From an uncultured SAR86 cluster bacterium (lineage in GTDB: Bacteria; Pseudomonadota; Gammaproteobacteria; Magnimaribacterales; D2472), in assembly GCA_902599315.1 (NCBI GenBank), contig CACKEY010000004.1, forward strand, positions 1 through 64,000: 64,000 bases of DNA, in the 5' to 3' direction. Shown here in pieces: positions 44,649-53,186 of this stretch. The position numbers and the translations under genes were made by a program. Within the stretch, counting starts at the first letter, position 1, and each line of letters starts with the position of its first letter. The notes under the pieces were generated by a model, which was given only the letters and a program-made list of their open reading frames with translations, searched no databases and had not been told where the DNA came from.

Positions 44649-45992
44649 TTATGACAAACGCCTTGCAATCTCCTCTTTTAATAACCAAATTCTATCCTGA
44701 CCCCAGACATAAAATGGATCAGTGCCATCTTCATTGGTAATTTTAAAACTTGGAACACCCCAACAATTTCCTGAGTACATATCCTTAACATTATCATTGA
44801 GTATTTTTTTCCAGTGTTTTGTATTTAGATCTTTGCTTATCATTGTCCAATCAAGACCTAAATCAATAACCAGTTCTTCTAAAAAATTATCGTCGCCAAT
44901 ATTAATTCCATCTTGAAAGGAAGCTTTTAGCAAAGCCTCAATATATTCAAAGCCCTTTCCAGCCTCATCAATTGCTGGAAATAATGAATATGACTTTCTT
45001 GCTGGTTTTCCAATTGGAGAATGAATGGTTTTCATCTCATGTGCATATTTTCTTCCCTCTCTTGCAGCATCAGAGAGAATATATTTTGCTTTATTGGTTG
45101 GTATATTCATCATCCTCATAAGCATAGGTAAAACTGGTTTCATATGTAAATTAATAGGATAGTCGTCTCGAATCTCTCTTATTCTTTTTGTACTAACAAA
45201 GGTATAAGGACTATTTAACGAGGGATAGTAATAAAGGTTAACTTTTTTTTCAGAAAGTAGTGTTTTGGGAGCTTTTAGTTTTAAGGTGAAGATTTCATTT
45301 TTTTCAGATTTTTTTCTTGCACCAAGCTCAGTCAGTCTTTCTTCTAAATATGGAAGTCGATCTAAGCCCCAATAAAGTTCTTTTTCATAATAAAAAGCTG
45401 AACCAAAATAATAACCTTTTCCATTTCTAATTTCGTTGCCATTGTTTAACTTTTCCTTAATTTGGCCTGATGTCGCAAAGTAGGTGGAAGAAATAGCATC
45501 AAGTTTTTTAGAATCTCCACTCCACAGAGCAAAACTTACTTGGGTAGCTATATCCACAAAATTTTGTTCGTCAACTGCTGACAAAATAGAGTTAGCTATA
45601 ACGACGAGCTCTCTAGCTGGATAGGATTTTGCTGGAAATTCAATGTCATAAAATGGGGCAATTCGTTGGACATCTTGAAGACAGTAATAATTGTATAAAG
45701 TCGGTTCATGCAGTGCCTCGAAACTTTCTTCACCAACCAATACTGGCTTCAACTCAATATCAAATGATGCTTGAAGCTTATTAATTGAATGAATCGTTAG
45801 ATGCGAATAAGGATCATCAACTTTATGAAAATATAAAACTTCATGAGGCCTTTGGTCCTTTTGTCTCGAAGCTTCTACTTTTGCTCTAGTATCTTTAAAA
45901 ATTTCATAACTGGAAAATGTATTCATTATTTTATTTCGTAAGTTTGCACCTAACGTTCGCCTTGCCATAAAATTTCTGAAATATTTAATCAT
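44649..45992 (-). CDS. Tandem DsbA/HCCA-isomerase-like thioredoxin-fold protein
   Basis: 447 residues with two copies of the kappa-class GST/DsbA-like fold. Copy one spans about 52-220 (YFHKVDDPYSHLT to WGLDRL) and copy two about 251-447 (YYYPSLNSPYTFVS to WGQDRI). The closing W-G-x-D-R motif is typical of 2-hydroxychromene-2-carboxylate isomerases. Neither copy has CxxC. Only the second keeps the cis-Pro loop (GVPSF, 412-416), so the first may be structural. No signal peptide is seen, so it is probably cytosolic. It heads a unit into DUF3604, SDR and epimerase genes. A glutathione-dependent isomerase or transferase role is inferred. Confidence 0.8.
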   Translation of the reverse strand: MIKYFRNFMARRTLGANLRNKIMNTFSSYEIFKDTRAKVEASRQKDQRPHEVLYFHKVDDPYSHLTIHSINKLQASFDIELKPVLVGEESFEALHEPTLYNYYCLQDVQRIAPFYDIEFPAKSYPARELVVIANSILSAVDEQNFVDIATQVSFALWSGDSKKLDAISSTYFATSGQIKEKLNNGNEIRNGKGYYFGSAFYYEKELYWGLDRLPYLEERLTELGARKKSEKNEIFTLKLKAPKTLLSEKKVNLYYYPSLNSPYTFVSTKRIREIRDDYPINLHMKPVLPMLMRMMNIPTNKAKYILSDAAREGRKYAHEMKTIHSPIGKPARKSYSLFPAIDEAGKGFEYIEALLKASFQDGINIGDDNFLEELVIDLGLDWTMISKDLNTKHWKKILNDNVKDMYSGNCWGVPSFKITNEDGTDPFYVWGQDRIWLLKEEIARRLS

Positions 45993-46057
45993 TTTAAGAT
46001 TTTTCTCTAAATTTCTAAAAACCTAGTATAAGCATTCTTGCATTTTTAGTCCTACAA

Positions 46058-46085
46058 TTGACATAATAATTGGGCTTCATAAATA
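46058..46085 (+). promoter_or_regulatory. Possible promoter for the plus-strand DUF3604 gene
   Basis: Perfect -35 TTGACA (46058-46063) followed after 16 bp by a weak TAAATA (46080-46085) in the 96-bp divergent gap. On the other strand TATACT (about 46024-46029) is a candidate -10 for the DsbA-like fusion. Confidence 0.35.
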
Positions 46086-46088
46086 TAA

Positions 46089-48185
46089 ATGGTGGGAAAA
46101 ATGAAACTTAGCAAATCTTCTATTGGATTAATTATTGTCTCCTTTGTGTTTTATCTATATGCAACTGACTCCTTCAGTATATTCCAGAGAGATTCGGCTT
46201 TAGAGATAGTTGATTTCTCAATCGAAAATTCTACAGTCAATGTTGATATTCCATCCAATCCTTACAGAAATCCGTACTATGGTGATTTGCACGTTCATAC
46301 AAAATATTCATTTGATGCTTATATTTTTGGAGTAACTGCAACTCCATATGATGCATACAGATTTGCCACTGGTGAGGCAGTTAAACATCCATTGGGTTTT
46401 GATATGCAATTGAAAGAGCCATTGGATTTTTATGCAGTGACTGATCATGGTTTTTATATGGGGATGATAGAAAACTATGCTGATACTTCATCAAAGATGT
46501 CTAAGAATGAGTGGACAAAACCTATTCACAATATAAATAGACCTGAGAATGTAACTGTTGCTTCAACTGGAGAGCGAGCTGATTTATTTAGTTCTGTGTT
46601 AAGTCGAGAAATTATAAATAAACCCTATCCTTGGTGGCATCCAAACTTCTTAGGAGCATGGCTAACAAATAATATTCAGCTTGCTTTAACCTCATTTGAT
46701 TATGATGTTCACAAGTCTGCATGGGCAGATGTAGCGAAAGCCGCTGAAGAATTCAATGATCCGGGAAATTTCACAACCTTCATTGGTTATGAGTATACGA
46801 CCTCAACAGAAGTAGAAGGCGGTAATTTGCATCGAAATGTTATTTTTAATTCTTCCAATGCTCCAATTAGGCCTTGGACAAGAATTGATTCTCTTAACCC
46901 AGAAGATCTTTGGACATGGATGGACAGCTTAAGAGACAATGGCGTTGATTCTTTGGCTATGCCTCACAATAGCAATGGCTCAAATGGTCAAATGTTTGAG
47001 GTAGAGACATTTAGAGGAAATCCTATAAGTAAAGAGTATTCAGAAAAGAGAATGAGAAATGAGCCTGTTGTTGAAATGACTCAGGTCAAAGGAACATCCG
47101 ACACTCATCCCTTACTCTCTCCGGATGATGAATGGGCTGATTTTGAAATCATGGATAAAAGAGTTGGTAGCAGGCCACCAACTTATAGCATGCCACAAGG
47201 GGGCTATGTAAGGGATGCTTTTCTAAGAGGTTTAACTTTAGAGTGGGAAGGCCGAGGTAACCCATATAAATTTGGTTTAATAGGTTCTAGTGATACCCAT
47301 ACTGGAGCAGGCGCTTTCGATGAAAATAATTATTGGTCTAAAGTTGGTGTTCTTGATGGTACAGATATGGGAAGAGGAAGCGTACCTCTATCACAGGATC
47401 GAATTGATCAACTCACTCAATATTCAATAGACTTCAATCAGCCAGTAAGCACAAAAGAAATTGAAGGCAAAACTTATGCAGATGTCGGCTTTGATCAATG
47501 GGGTGCATCAGGATTGGCAGTAGCTTGGGCAGAAGAAAATACTCGAGATTCTATTTTTCAAGCATTTAAAAGAAAAGAAACATTTGCAACAACAGGAACT
47601 AGAATAGCAGTAAGGTTCTTTGCTGGCTTTGATATGAAATCAATTGATTTGAATTCTGAAGATATGGTTAAAAATGCATATGCAAAAGGGGTTACCATGG
47701 GCGCTGATTTATTCAGTCAAGCTAATCAGACTCCTCAATTTTTAGTATGGGCTCAACGGGATAAATTAGGGGCACCTCTTCAAAGGGTTCAAATTATCAA
47801 AGGGTGGGTTGAAACTGCCTCTGGTACTCCAAAAGAAAAGATTTATGATGTTGCATGTTCAGATGGCTTTGCAGCAGATCCTGTAACTAATCGCTGTCCT
47901 GATAATGGAGCAAGAGTAAATATTAATGATTGCTCTATTTCCAATGGTGTAGGAGCAGGAGAGCTCAAAACTACTTGGGAAGATCCAGATTTTGATCCAA
48001 CCGTAAAGGCTTTTTACTATGTTCGAGTTCTAGAAAATCCGACATGCAGGTGGTCTACTTGGGATGCATTGAAAGCCGGAGTAAAACCGAGGCCCGATCT
48101 GCATAAGACAATTCAAGAGCGCGCGTGGTCCTCTCCAATTTGGTATATACCTGATTCGAGCGATTTAGAGATAATCCCGTTATAA
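46089..48185 (+). CDS. DUF3604 exported/anchored protein, PHP-like metallohydrolase (copy B)
   Basis: 698 residues. An N-terminal hydrophobic helix (about 10-27) acts as signal anchor or uncleaved signal; no lipobox. It keeps the same motif set as copy A: GDLHVHT (His68, His70), TDHG (Asp119, His120), MPHN, GSSDTH. The C-terminal four-cysteine module (ACSDG, RCPD, DCS, TCRWSTWD) is shared. It has extra inserts around residues 160-200 and 355-370 compared with copy A. Start could be the ATG at 46101, which has GGTGGGA before it. It is followed by a parvulin and HupE, likely one operon. Confidence 0.88.
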   Translation: MVGKMKLSKSSIGLIIVSFVFYLYATDSFSIFQRDSALEIVDFSIENSTVNVDIPSNPYRNPYYGDLHVHTKYSFDAYIFGVTATPYDAYRFATGEAVKHPLGFDMQLKEPLDFYAVTDHGFYMGMIENYADTSSKMSKNEWTKPIHNINRPENVTVASTGERADLFSSVLSREIINKPYPWWHPNFLGAWLTNNIQLALTSFDYDVHKSAWADVAKAAEEFNDPGNFTTFIGYEYTTSTEVEGGNLHRNVIFNSSNAPIRPWTRIDSLNPEDLWTWMDSLRDNGVDSLAMPHNSNGSNGQMFEVETFRGNPISKEYSEKRMRNEPVVEMTQVKGTSDTHPLLSPDDEWADFEIMDKRVGSRPPTYSMPQGGYVRDAFLRGLTLEWEGRGNPYKFGLIGSSDTHTGAGAFDENNYWSKVGVLDGTDMGRGSVPLSQDRIDQLTQYSIDFNQPVSTKEIEGKTYADVGFDQWGASGLAVAWAEENTRDSIFQAFKRKETFATTGTRIAVRFFAGFDMKSIDLNSEDMVKNAYAKGVTMGADLFSQANQTPQFLVWAQRDKLGAPLQRVQIIKGWVETASGTPKEKIYDVACSDGFAADPVTNRCPDNGARVNINDCSISNGVGAGELKTTWEDPDFDPTVKAFYYVRVLENPTCRWSTWDALKAGVKPRPDLHKTIQERAWSSPIWYIPDSSDLEIIPL

Positions 48186-48200
48186 AGTTTAGGATTTGCA

Positions 48201-49001
48201 GTGAGTCTCAGGATAATTGTATTTTTTTTAATTGGCTTACTAATTTTCATACTTGATGTTGCGTTTAATTCTGAACAAGACTCAAAAGATATTTATATTT
48301 CAGACCAAGAATTAACTAGTTTGCTTTCGGCATGGCAGTCACAAGTTGGAAGACCTCCAAATGATGAAGAAATCGTAAATATTATAAATAACTTTGTTCA
48401 AGAGGAGATTTTATATAGAGAGGCATTGCTTTTAAATTTAGACGAGGAAGATCGAATTATTAAAAGAAGATTGGCGCAAAAAATTACTTTCTTGAAACAA
48501 GAAACTGTTCCAGAAGATCCATCTCAAGAAGAATTAAAAGGATTTTTTGAACAAAATAAAGATAACTACTATGTCCCTGCAACCTATTCGTTTTCTCATC
48601 ACTATTTTTCAAAAGAATCTAGCGCAAAAGAAAGAGCAACCAAAGCTTTTTACGATTATCAAACTAATGGAGTTGAATTAAAGGGCGATCCATTTTTTCT
48701 AGGAAAAAACTTTTATCAGAATAGTGCAAATGAAATTAAAAAAAATTTTGGAGAACTATTTTTCTCTACTATTAAAAATCTTTCTATAAATGAGTGGTCT
48801 GGACCACATGAATCTACATTTGGATATCACATAATAATATTGAAAGAAGTTAAAACTGGATTTTCGCCCCCTCTTGAAAAGGTCCTAATAAAAGTTCAGC
48901 AAGATTTTCTTTCACAGGCTCAGGATAAGGCTATTGCAAAATATATTAATGAAATAAGATCTCAATATAGGGTCATTATCAATCCAGATTATAAGTTTTA
49001 A
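48201..49001 (+). CDS. Parvulin-type peptidyl-prolyl isomerase
   Basis: 266 residues with an N-terminal signal anchor (about 5-20), a SurA/PrsA-like helical segment (about 30-95) and a PpiC-type rotamase region (about 115-235, ending WSGPHESTFGYHIIILKEV). The FGYH near the end of the rotamase domain is typical. The body of the domain is shortened and diverged, so isomerase activity is uncertain. It would act in the periplasm on folding of exported proteins, possibly the DUF3604 partner upstream. GTG start at 48201, 15 bp after that gene. Its TAA overlaps the HupE ATG. Confidence 0.8.
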   Translation: MSLRIIVFFLIGLLIFILDVAFNSEQDSKDIYISDQELTSLLSAWQSQVGRPPNDEEIVNIINNFVQEEILYREALLLNLDEEDRIIKRRLAQKITFLKQETVPEDPSQEELKGFFEQNKDNYYVPATYSFSHHYFSKESSAKERATKAFYDYQTNGVELKGDPFFLGKNFYQNSANEIKKNFGELFFSTIKNLSINEWSGPHESTFGYHIIILKEVKTGFSPPLEKVLIKVQQDFLSQAQDKAIAKYINEIRSQYRVIINPDYKF

Positions 49002-49954
49002 TGATTTACAAGCTTGCTAAAACATTAGTCATTCTTGTTTGTTCAACTGCATTATTCTCTCATGAGTTTAATCCGGCCCACTTAGTTGTGGATGAGCTTG
49101 CTGATAATGAATATCAAGTGAGTTGGATGTATCCAATAAAAAACATTGGCGCAAGAGCAGAAGTTTTTTTTCCAGATAATTGCAAAAGAGAGAGTCAACT
49201 GCCTAGTCAAAAGGGAAAATATTTGGTCGAAAGAATATCCCTCGATTGTGAAAGCTCTCTAAAAGGCCAAATAATTTCTGTAAACAATTTAAGTGTGCTC
49301 ACAGATGCATTGATAACAATTACCCATTCTAACGGAGAGGTGTTTGAAGGCCTTATGAACCTTAAAAGATCATCGATAGAGATTCCTTTTCAAAAGCAAG
49401 TTTATCCAATGGGATATTTCACTCTAGGCATTGATCATCTAATGAGTGGAAATGATCATATCCTTTTCATCTTAGGACTACTTTTTTTAATTTCTGGTTT
49501 TTTCAACGCAGTAAAAACAATCACTGCATTTACCCTTGCACATAGTATTACCCTAGGTTTATCAGTATTTGAACTAGTCTCGCTACCGCAAGCAACTGTA
49601 GAGGCAATAATTGCACTTACTATCATTTACCTAGGTTTAGAGGTCAGTGAAAGTAAAAAATATAAATCTACACCTTGGCTTGTTGCTTTTGGCTTTGGAT
49701 TATTGCATGGACTGGGTTTTGCTAATGCCCTCACTGGTATTGGTATTGGCAATGAACAGCTGATACTTTCTTTACTATTCTTTAACCTGGGCATTGAAGC
49801 AGGTCAGCTTTTGTTGGTTCCTATATTTGGATCAGTTATCTGGCTTTCGCAAAAACTTAACTTTTATAAACAATCAGCTACTTTTACATCGTTAATTTTA
49901 GGTGGCATGGGCTTTTTCTGGCTGATCGATAGAGTAAGTAGAATATTAATATAA
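49001..49954 (+). CDS. HupE/UreJ-2 family membrane protein
   Basis: 317 residues. A signal segment (about 5-20) is followed by SHEFNPAHLVV, the normal mature start of this family, and an extracytoplasmic domain to about residue 135. Five or six helices then carry the His-rich motifs GIDHLMSGNDHILFILG, TLAHSITL and LLHGLGFANAL. HupE/UreJ proteins are linked to nickel or cobalt uptake, but this long subfamily is uncharacterised and often sits next to DUF3604 and PPIase genes in my recollection. Last gene of the plus-strand unit; 16 bp from the convergent oxidoreductase gene. Confidence 0.87.
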   Translation: MIYKLAKTLVILVCSTALFSHEFNPAHLVVDELADNEYQVSWMYPIKNIGARAEVFFPDNCKRESQLPSQKGKYLVERISLDCESSLKGQIISVNNLSVLTDALITITHSNGEVFEGLMNLKRSSIEIPFQKQVYPMGYFTLGIDHLMSGNDHILFILGLLFLISGFFNAVKTITAFTLAHSITLGLSVFELVSLPQATVEAIIALTIIYLGLEVSESKKYKSTPWLVAFGFGLLHGLGFANALTGIGIGNEQLILSLLFFNLGIEAGQLLLVPIFGSVIWLSQKLNFYKQSATFTSLILGGMGFFWLIDRVSRILI

Positions 49955-49970
49955 GATCAGAATTTAAGAA

Positions 49971-50939
49971 TTAAAAATTACTTAATCTCTTTTCAATAAT
50001 GCTATCAGCCTCACTCATGATGCCATCGATTAGTTCTTGAACTGTTGGTATATCATTTACCAAGCCCGCAACCATTCCACAAGACCAAGCACCAGCCTCC
50101 ATAGTTCCTTCATGCATAATCTTTGGATAAACTCCAGCAACCTCATCAGCAATATCTTGGAAAGTAAGTTGATCCCCTAAGGCATTTTCCTTTTCCATAA
50201 GACGCTCTACTGCTTCATTATTAAGAACCCTTTCGGTGTTTCTTAATGAGCGCATAATTAACCTAGTATCCAATTCAGAAGCATTAACAATTGAATCTTT
50301 AACATTTTGATGCACTGGCGCTTCTTGAGTTGCTATAAATCTAGTACCCATATTCATGCCTTCTGCTCCAAGAGCCATGGCCGCAACTAAACTTCTTGCA
50401 TCAGCCATCCCCCCTGAGGCAACAAAAGGAATTTCAAGTTCGTCAGCTGCGCGAGGTAAAAGAATAAAATTAGGAATATCATCTTCACCAGGATGACCGC
50501 CGCATTCAAAACCATCAACCGACACAGCATCACATCCTATTGATTGTGCTTTTAATGAATGTCTTACCGAGGTGCACTTATGAATAATTTTTATTCCTGC
50601 ATCCTTTAAAGCAGGCAAATATTCAGCAGGATTTCTTCCAGCTGTTTCAACTATGGGAACATCTCCACCAATAATTACATCTACCAATCCAGGATAATCT
50701 GGAGGCGTTAATGAAGGTAAAAATGTAAGATTCACAGCAAAGGGTTTGTCGGTCATCTCCTTGCATCGAGCTATCTCATTTGCAAGCTTTTCAGGCGTTC
50801 CTTGTGTTAGACCCGTTATAGTTCCAAGGCCCCCTGCATTTGATACTGCTGCGGCTAACTCAGCAAATCCTACATGATGCATTCCGCCCTGTATAATAGG
50901 ATGCTCTATACCAAATAACTCTGTAATTTTTGTTTTCAT
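49971..50939 (-). CDS. Nitronate monooxygenase-like flavoprotein (His-containing)
   Basis: 322 residues, FMN-binding TIM barrel. PIIQGGMHHVGFAELAAAVSNAGGLG is the N-terminal signature (residues 14-39). Catalytic His149 lies in ECGGHPGED, followed by ASGGMADARSLVAAMALGAEG and the FMN phosphate region MGTRFIAT. Members oxidise nitronates or act as quinone or enoyl reductases; precise substrate unknown. AGGAG is 6 nt before the ATG. It is the last gene of the long minus-strand unit from 61479. Confidence 0.88.
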   Translation of the reverse strand: MKTKITELFGIEHPIIQGGMHHVGFAELAAAVSNAGGLGTITGLTQGTPEKLANEIARCKEMTDKPFAVNLTFLPSLTPPDYPGLVDVIIGGDVPIVETAGRNPAEYLPALKDAGIKIIHKCTSVRHSLKAQSIGCDAVSVDGFECGGHPGEDDIPNFILLPRAADELEIPFVASGGMADARSLVAAMALGAEGMNMGTRFIATQEAPVHQNVKDSIVNASELDTRLIMRSLRNTERVLNNEAVERLMEKENALGDQLTFQDIADEVAGVYPKIMHEGTMEAGAWSCGMVAGLVNDIPTVQELIDGIMSEADSIIEKRLSNF

Positions 50940-50953
50940 GTTTTCTCCTTTTT

Positions 50954-51742
50954 TTACTTCATATCAACTGGGGTTAAGAAATCTTCAAATTGCTTTTGAA
51001 GTCTCTGCATTCCAGATATCCATCTATCCCTATCATTACCCTTTCTAGAAACATACTCAGCTACTTCTGTATGAGGTAATACTAAAAATTTTTCTTCTGC
51101 AATGCATTTTAAAACTTCTTGAGCAACTTCATCTGGCTCCATCATTCCATCTACACCAGCAACACCAGGACCTTGAGCAGTCATTGCTGTTCTAACTGCC
51201 TGGGGACAAAGACAAGAAACACCAATACCCTTTTCTCCATAGGTTATCTTGATCCATTCAGCAAAACTAACTGCAGCTGCTTTAGTAACTGAATAGCCTG
51301 CTGCTCCTAACTGCGTCAGAAGCCCGGCTGCTGATGAAGTATTAACTAGATAGCCTTCTCCTCTTTCAATCATCTGAGGTAGAACATGTTTAGCTGCAAA
51401 GATATGAGATTGAACATTCACATCCCAAATATTCTGCCAATCCGATGCCTCAACTTCAAAAAATCCTGGCACCCCACCAATTCCTGCATTAGAACAAAAA
51501 ATATCAATGCCACCAACATGCTCGTCTGCCTTTTCAATCAGATTGATAATATCCTTTTCATTTCCAACGTTCGCTTTAACAGCAATACCATCCACTGAAT
51601 CAGCTGTTTCTTGTGCGCCATCGAGATTTATATCTACAGCAATTACTGATTTAGCTTCTGCTTGATGAAAAGCTTCGCATAGAGCCTTACCAATGCCACT
51701 AGCTGCACCTGTGACAATAACTCTTTTATTTTTTACATCCAT
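50954..51742 (-). CDS. Short-chain dehydrogenase/reductase
   Basis: 262 residues. TGAASGIG, an Asp at the end of strand two (VIAVDINLDGAQ) indicating NAD(H), NAGIGG, Ser in NTSSAAGL and YSVTK. This form resembles dehydrogenases of secondary alcohols. Starts with an ATG that shares a base with the TAA of the MBL gene (TAATG). Substrate not predictable; the neighbours suggest lipid or aromatic side-chain catabolism. Confidence 0.87.
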   Translation of the reverse strand: MDVKNKRVIVTGAASGIGKALCEAFHQAEAKSVIAVDINLDGAQETADSVDGIAVKANVGNEKDIINLIEKADEHVGGIDIFCSNAGIGGVPGFFEVEASDWQNIWDVNVQSHIFAAKHVLPQMIERGEGYLVNTSSAAGLLTQLGAAGYSVTKAAAVSFAEWIKITYGEKGIGVSCLCPQAVRTAMTAQGPGVAGVDGMMEPDEVAQEVLKCIAEEKFLVLPHTEVAEYVSRKGNDRDRWISGMQRLQKQFEDFLTPVDMK

Positions 51743-52794
51743 TAATTTATATCAGTAATTATTATTTCATCTGAGTCTAATGGCAAAATAACCATAGTGC
51801 CATCTTTTGTGGAACTCCATTCTTTCCTTATATCATTGACTCCTCGAAAAAACATTCTTTCTGTTAGATTATTTCTTGGTGCTGGAGTTAAATGATAAAA
51901 AAATACATGACCAACGTTAGCCAAGTTTGCAACCTTAGCAGCTTCTATTGGTGTTGTATGATACGTCTCAATATCATTTAAAATTGTAACTAATCCTTTA
52001 TTGCTTTCTAAAGCTTTTCTCATAATATCCAATTGATGATTTGCTTGCGCCTCATGAAATAAAACATCCGCATCTTTTGCATGTTTAATTACATTTTCGT
52101 CATAAATAGTATCTCCACTAATAACAATTGATCTCCCCTTGTAATCAAAACGAAATCCTAAAGCGGGATCAACTGGCTCATGAGTTACCTTGAAGGCAGT
52201 TACCTTTAAACCATCTTCATCAATAATTACAGGGTTTAATAAATCTATCGTAAAAGTGTTAAAACCAGCAATATCTTTTGGTGCTATTTCATTACCATGA
52301 TGCTCATATCTATATTGATAGTCCAACTGATATGCATCCTCAAAACCTTGAGTTACTAGTTCAACTCCTTCAGGACCATAAACATCCATGGGCTTCGTGT
52401 GAGAAGTATTAACCCATGTCATTAAATGGAGATCTGCAAGATCAGAGATATGATCAGAGTGAAGATGAGTTAGTAGAGTTGCACGAATCTTATTTGCATC
52501 TATTCTCCAATTACCTAGATTTGCAGCACTCCCATCTCCAATATCAACAACATAGTAATTACCTCCTGCATTGACCAAAATACACGTTTGCGCCCTTCCT
52601 GGAGATGGGAGTGGGGATCTAGAGCCACAAACCACAGCGGATAATGAATTATCATTTAAATCAGCCGTTGTGCTCCCCAAAGTTTGAGCAAATCTTAGCA
52701 TTAGTCGATCTTGGACAGCTGGAACTCTCGTTAAAACAGACACCAAGATAAAGCTAGTTAAAGCAAAAATTGATATATATTTAAGGAGTTTCAT
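51742..52794 (-). CDS. Anchored MBL-fold metallohydrolase (RNase Z-like)
   Basis: 350 residues from the ATG at 52794. One hydrophobic helix near residues 5-20 probably anchors or exports it. The metal motif THLHSDHISD, the segment GSRSPLPSPGRAQTC, the bridging Asp in ISGDTIYD and the later His in FFYHLTPAP are the metallo-beta-lactamase ligand set. The arrangement resembles RNase Z/arylsulfatase-like members but export rules out tRNA processing. The start is 4 bp after the membrane protein gene; an earlier in-frame codon overlaps that gene and is less likely. Confidence 0.87.
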   Translation of the reverse strand: MKLLKYISIFALTSFILVSVLTRVPAVQDRLMLRFAQTLGSTTADLNDNSLSAVVCGSRSPLPSPGRAQTCILVNAGGNYYVVDIGDGSAANLGNWRIDANKIRATLLTHLHSDHISDLADLHLMTWVNTSHTKPMDVYGPEGVELVTQGFEDAYQLDYQYRYEHHGNEIAPKDIAGFNTFTIDLLNPVIIDEDGLKVTAFKVTHEPVDPALGFRFDYKGRSIVISGDTIYDENVIKHAKDADVLFHEAQANHQLDIMRKALESNKGLVTILNDIETYHTTPIEAAKVANLANVGHVFFYHLTPAPRNNLTERMFFRGVNDIRKEWSSTKDGTMVILPLDSDEIIITDIN

Positions 52795-52798
52795 AATT

Positions 52799-53176
52799 TT
52801 AATCTTGTGTTGAAATTCGCGAACCAACAAAGATTAAAAATAGACCTACAACTACCTCTACAATAATTGCTGACATTACGAATGGTGCGTCGTAAATTAA
52901 AGTTGAAAGGGTTCTATACATAGCTGCTATCAATAAAAGCATTGAAGGTGCATAAAACCAGTGACGTGTTGTTGTAATCACTCCAACTAATGTCATTACC
53001 CCAACTGTGATAAAGAAACTTCCTATATCACCAATTTGTGTGCTCAGCCCAGCACCCTCTAACAAAGGCATGCCTAATTGCTCAGCAATACTTGCTGGAT
53101 TAACAATCCACTGGATTCCATTTATTAAAAAAAAGAGTCCTAAAAGGCCTGCGACTATTCTCAACACATTTTTCAT
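52799..53176 (-). CDS. Four-helix integral membrane protein (DUF4345-like)
   Basis: 125 residues with four hydrophobic segments (about 5-20, 50-68, 72-90, 98-117). The pattern of helix 1 followed by NPASIAEQLGMPLLEGAG and a second-helix IGSFFIT resembles the DUF4345/DoxX-like group, but I cannot confirm the family. AAGGAG lies 6 nt before the ATG. It sits in the tight minus-strand unit between DUF2855 and MBL genes. Function unknown. Confidence 0.75.
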   Translation of the reverse strand: MKNVLRIVAGLLGLFFLINGIQWIVNPASIAEQLGMPLLEGAGLSTQIGDIGSFFITVGVMTLVGVITTTRHWFYAPSMLLLIAAMYRTLSTLIYDAPFVMSAIIVEVVVGLFLIFVGSRISTQD

Positions 53177-53186
53177 TTAATTCTCC

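Noticed and set aside
44642-44668. Longer N-terminus for the DUF3604 lipoprotein
   Set aside because: Starting nine codons earlier would overlap the upstream gene and bury the lipobox signal; the later ATG gives a clean signal peptide.
42662-48185. Recent duplication of the two DUF3604 genes
   Set aside because: They share motifs but differ by several inserts, anchor type and many substitutions, so the duplication is old or one was acquired separately.
52795-52830. Longer N-terminus for the MBL hydrolase
   Set aside because: It would overlap the membrane protein gene by 32 bp and add no conserved residues.
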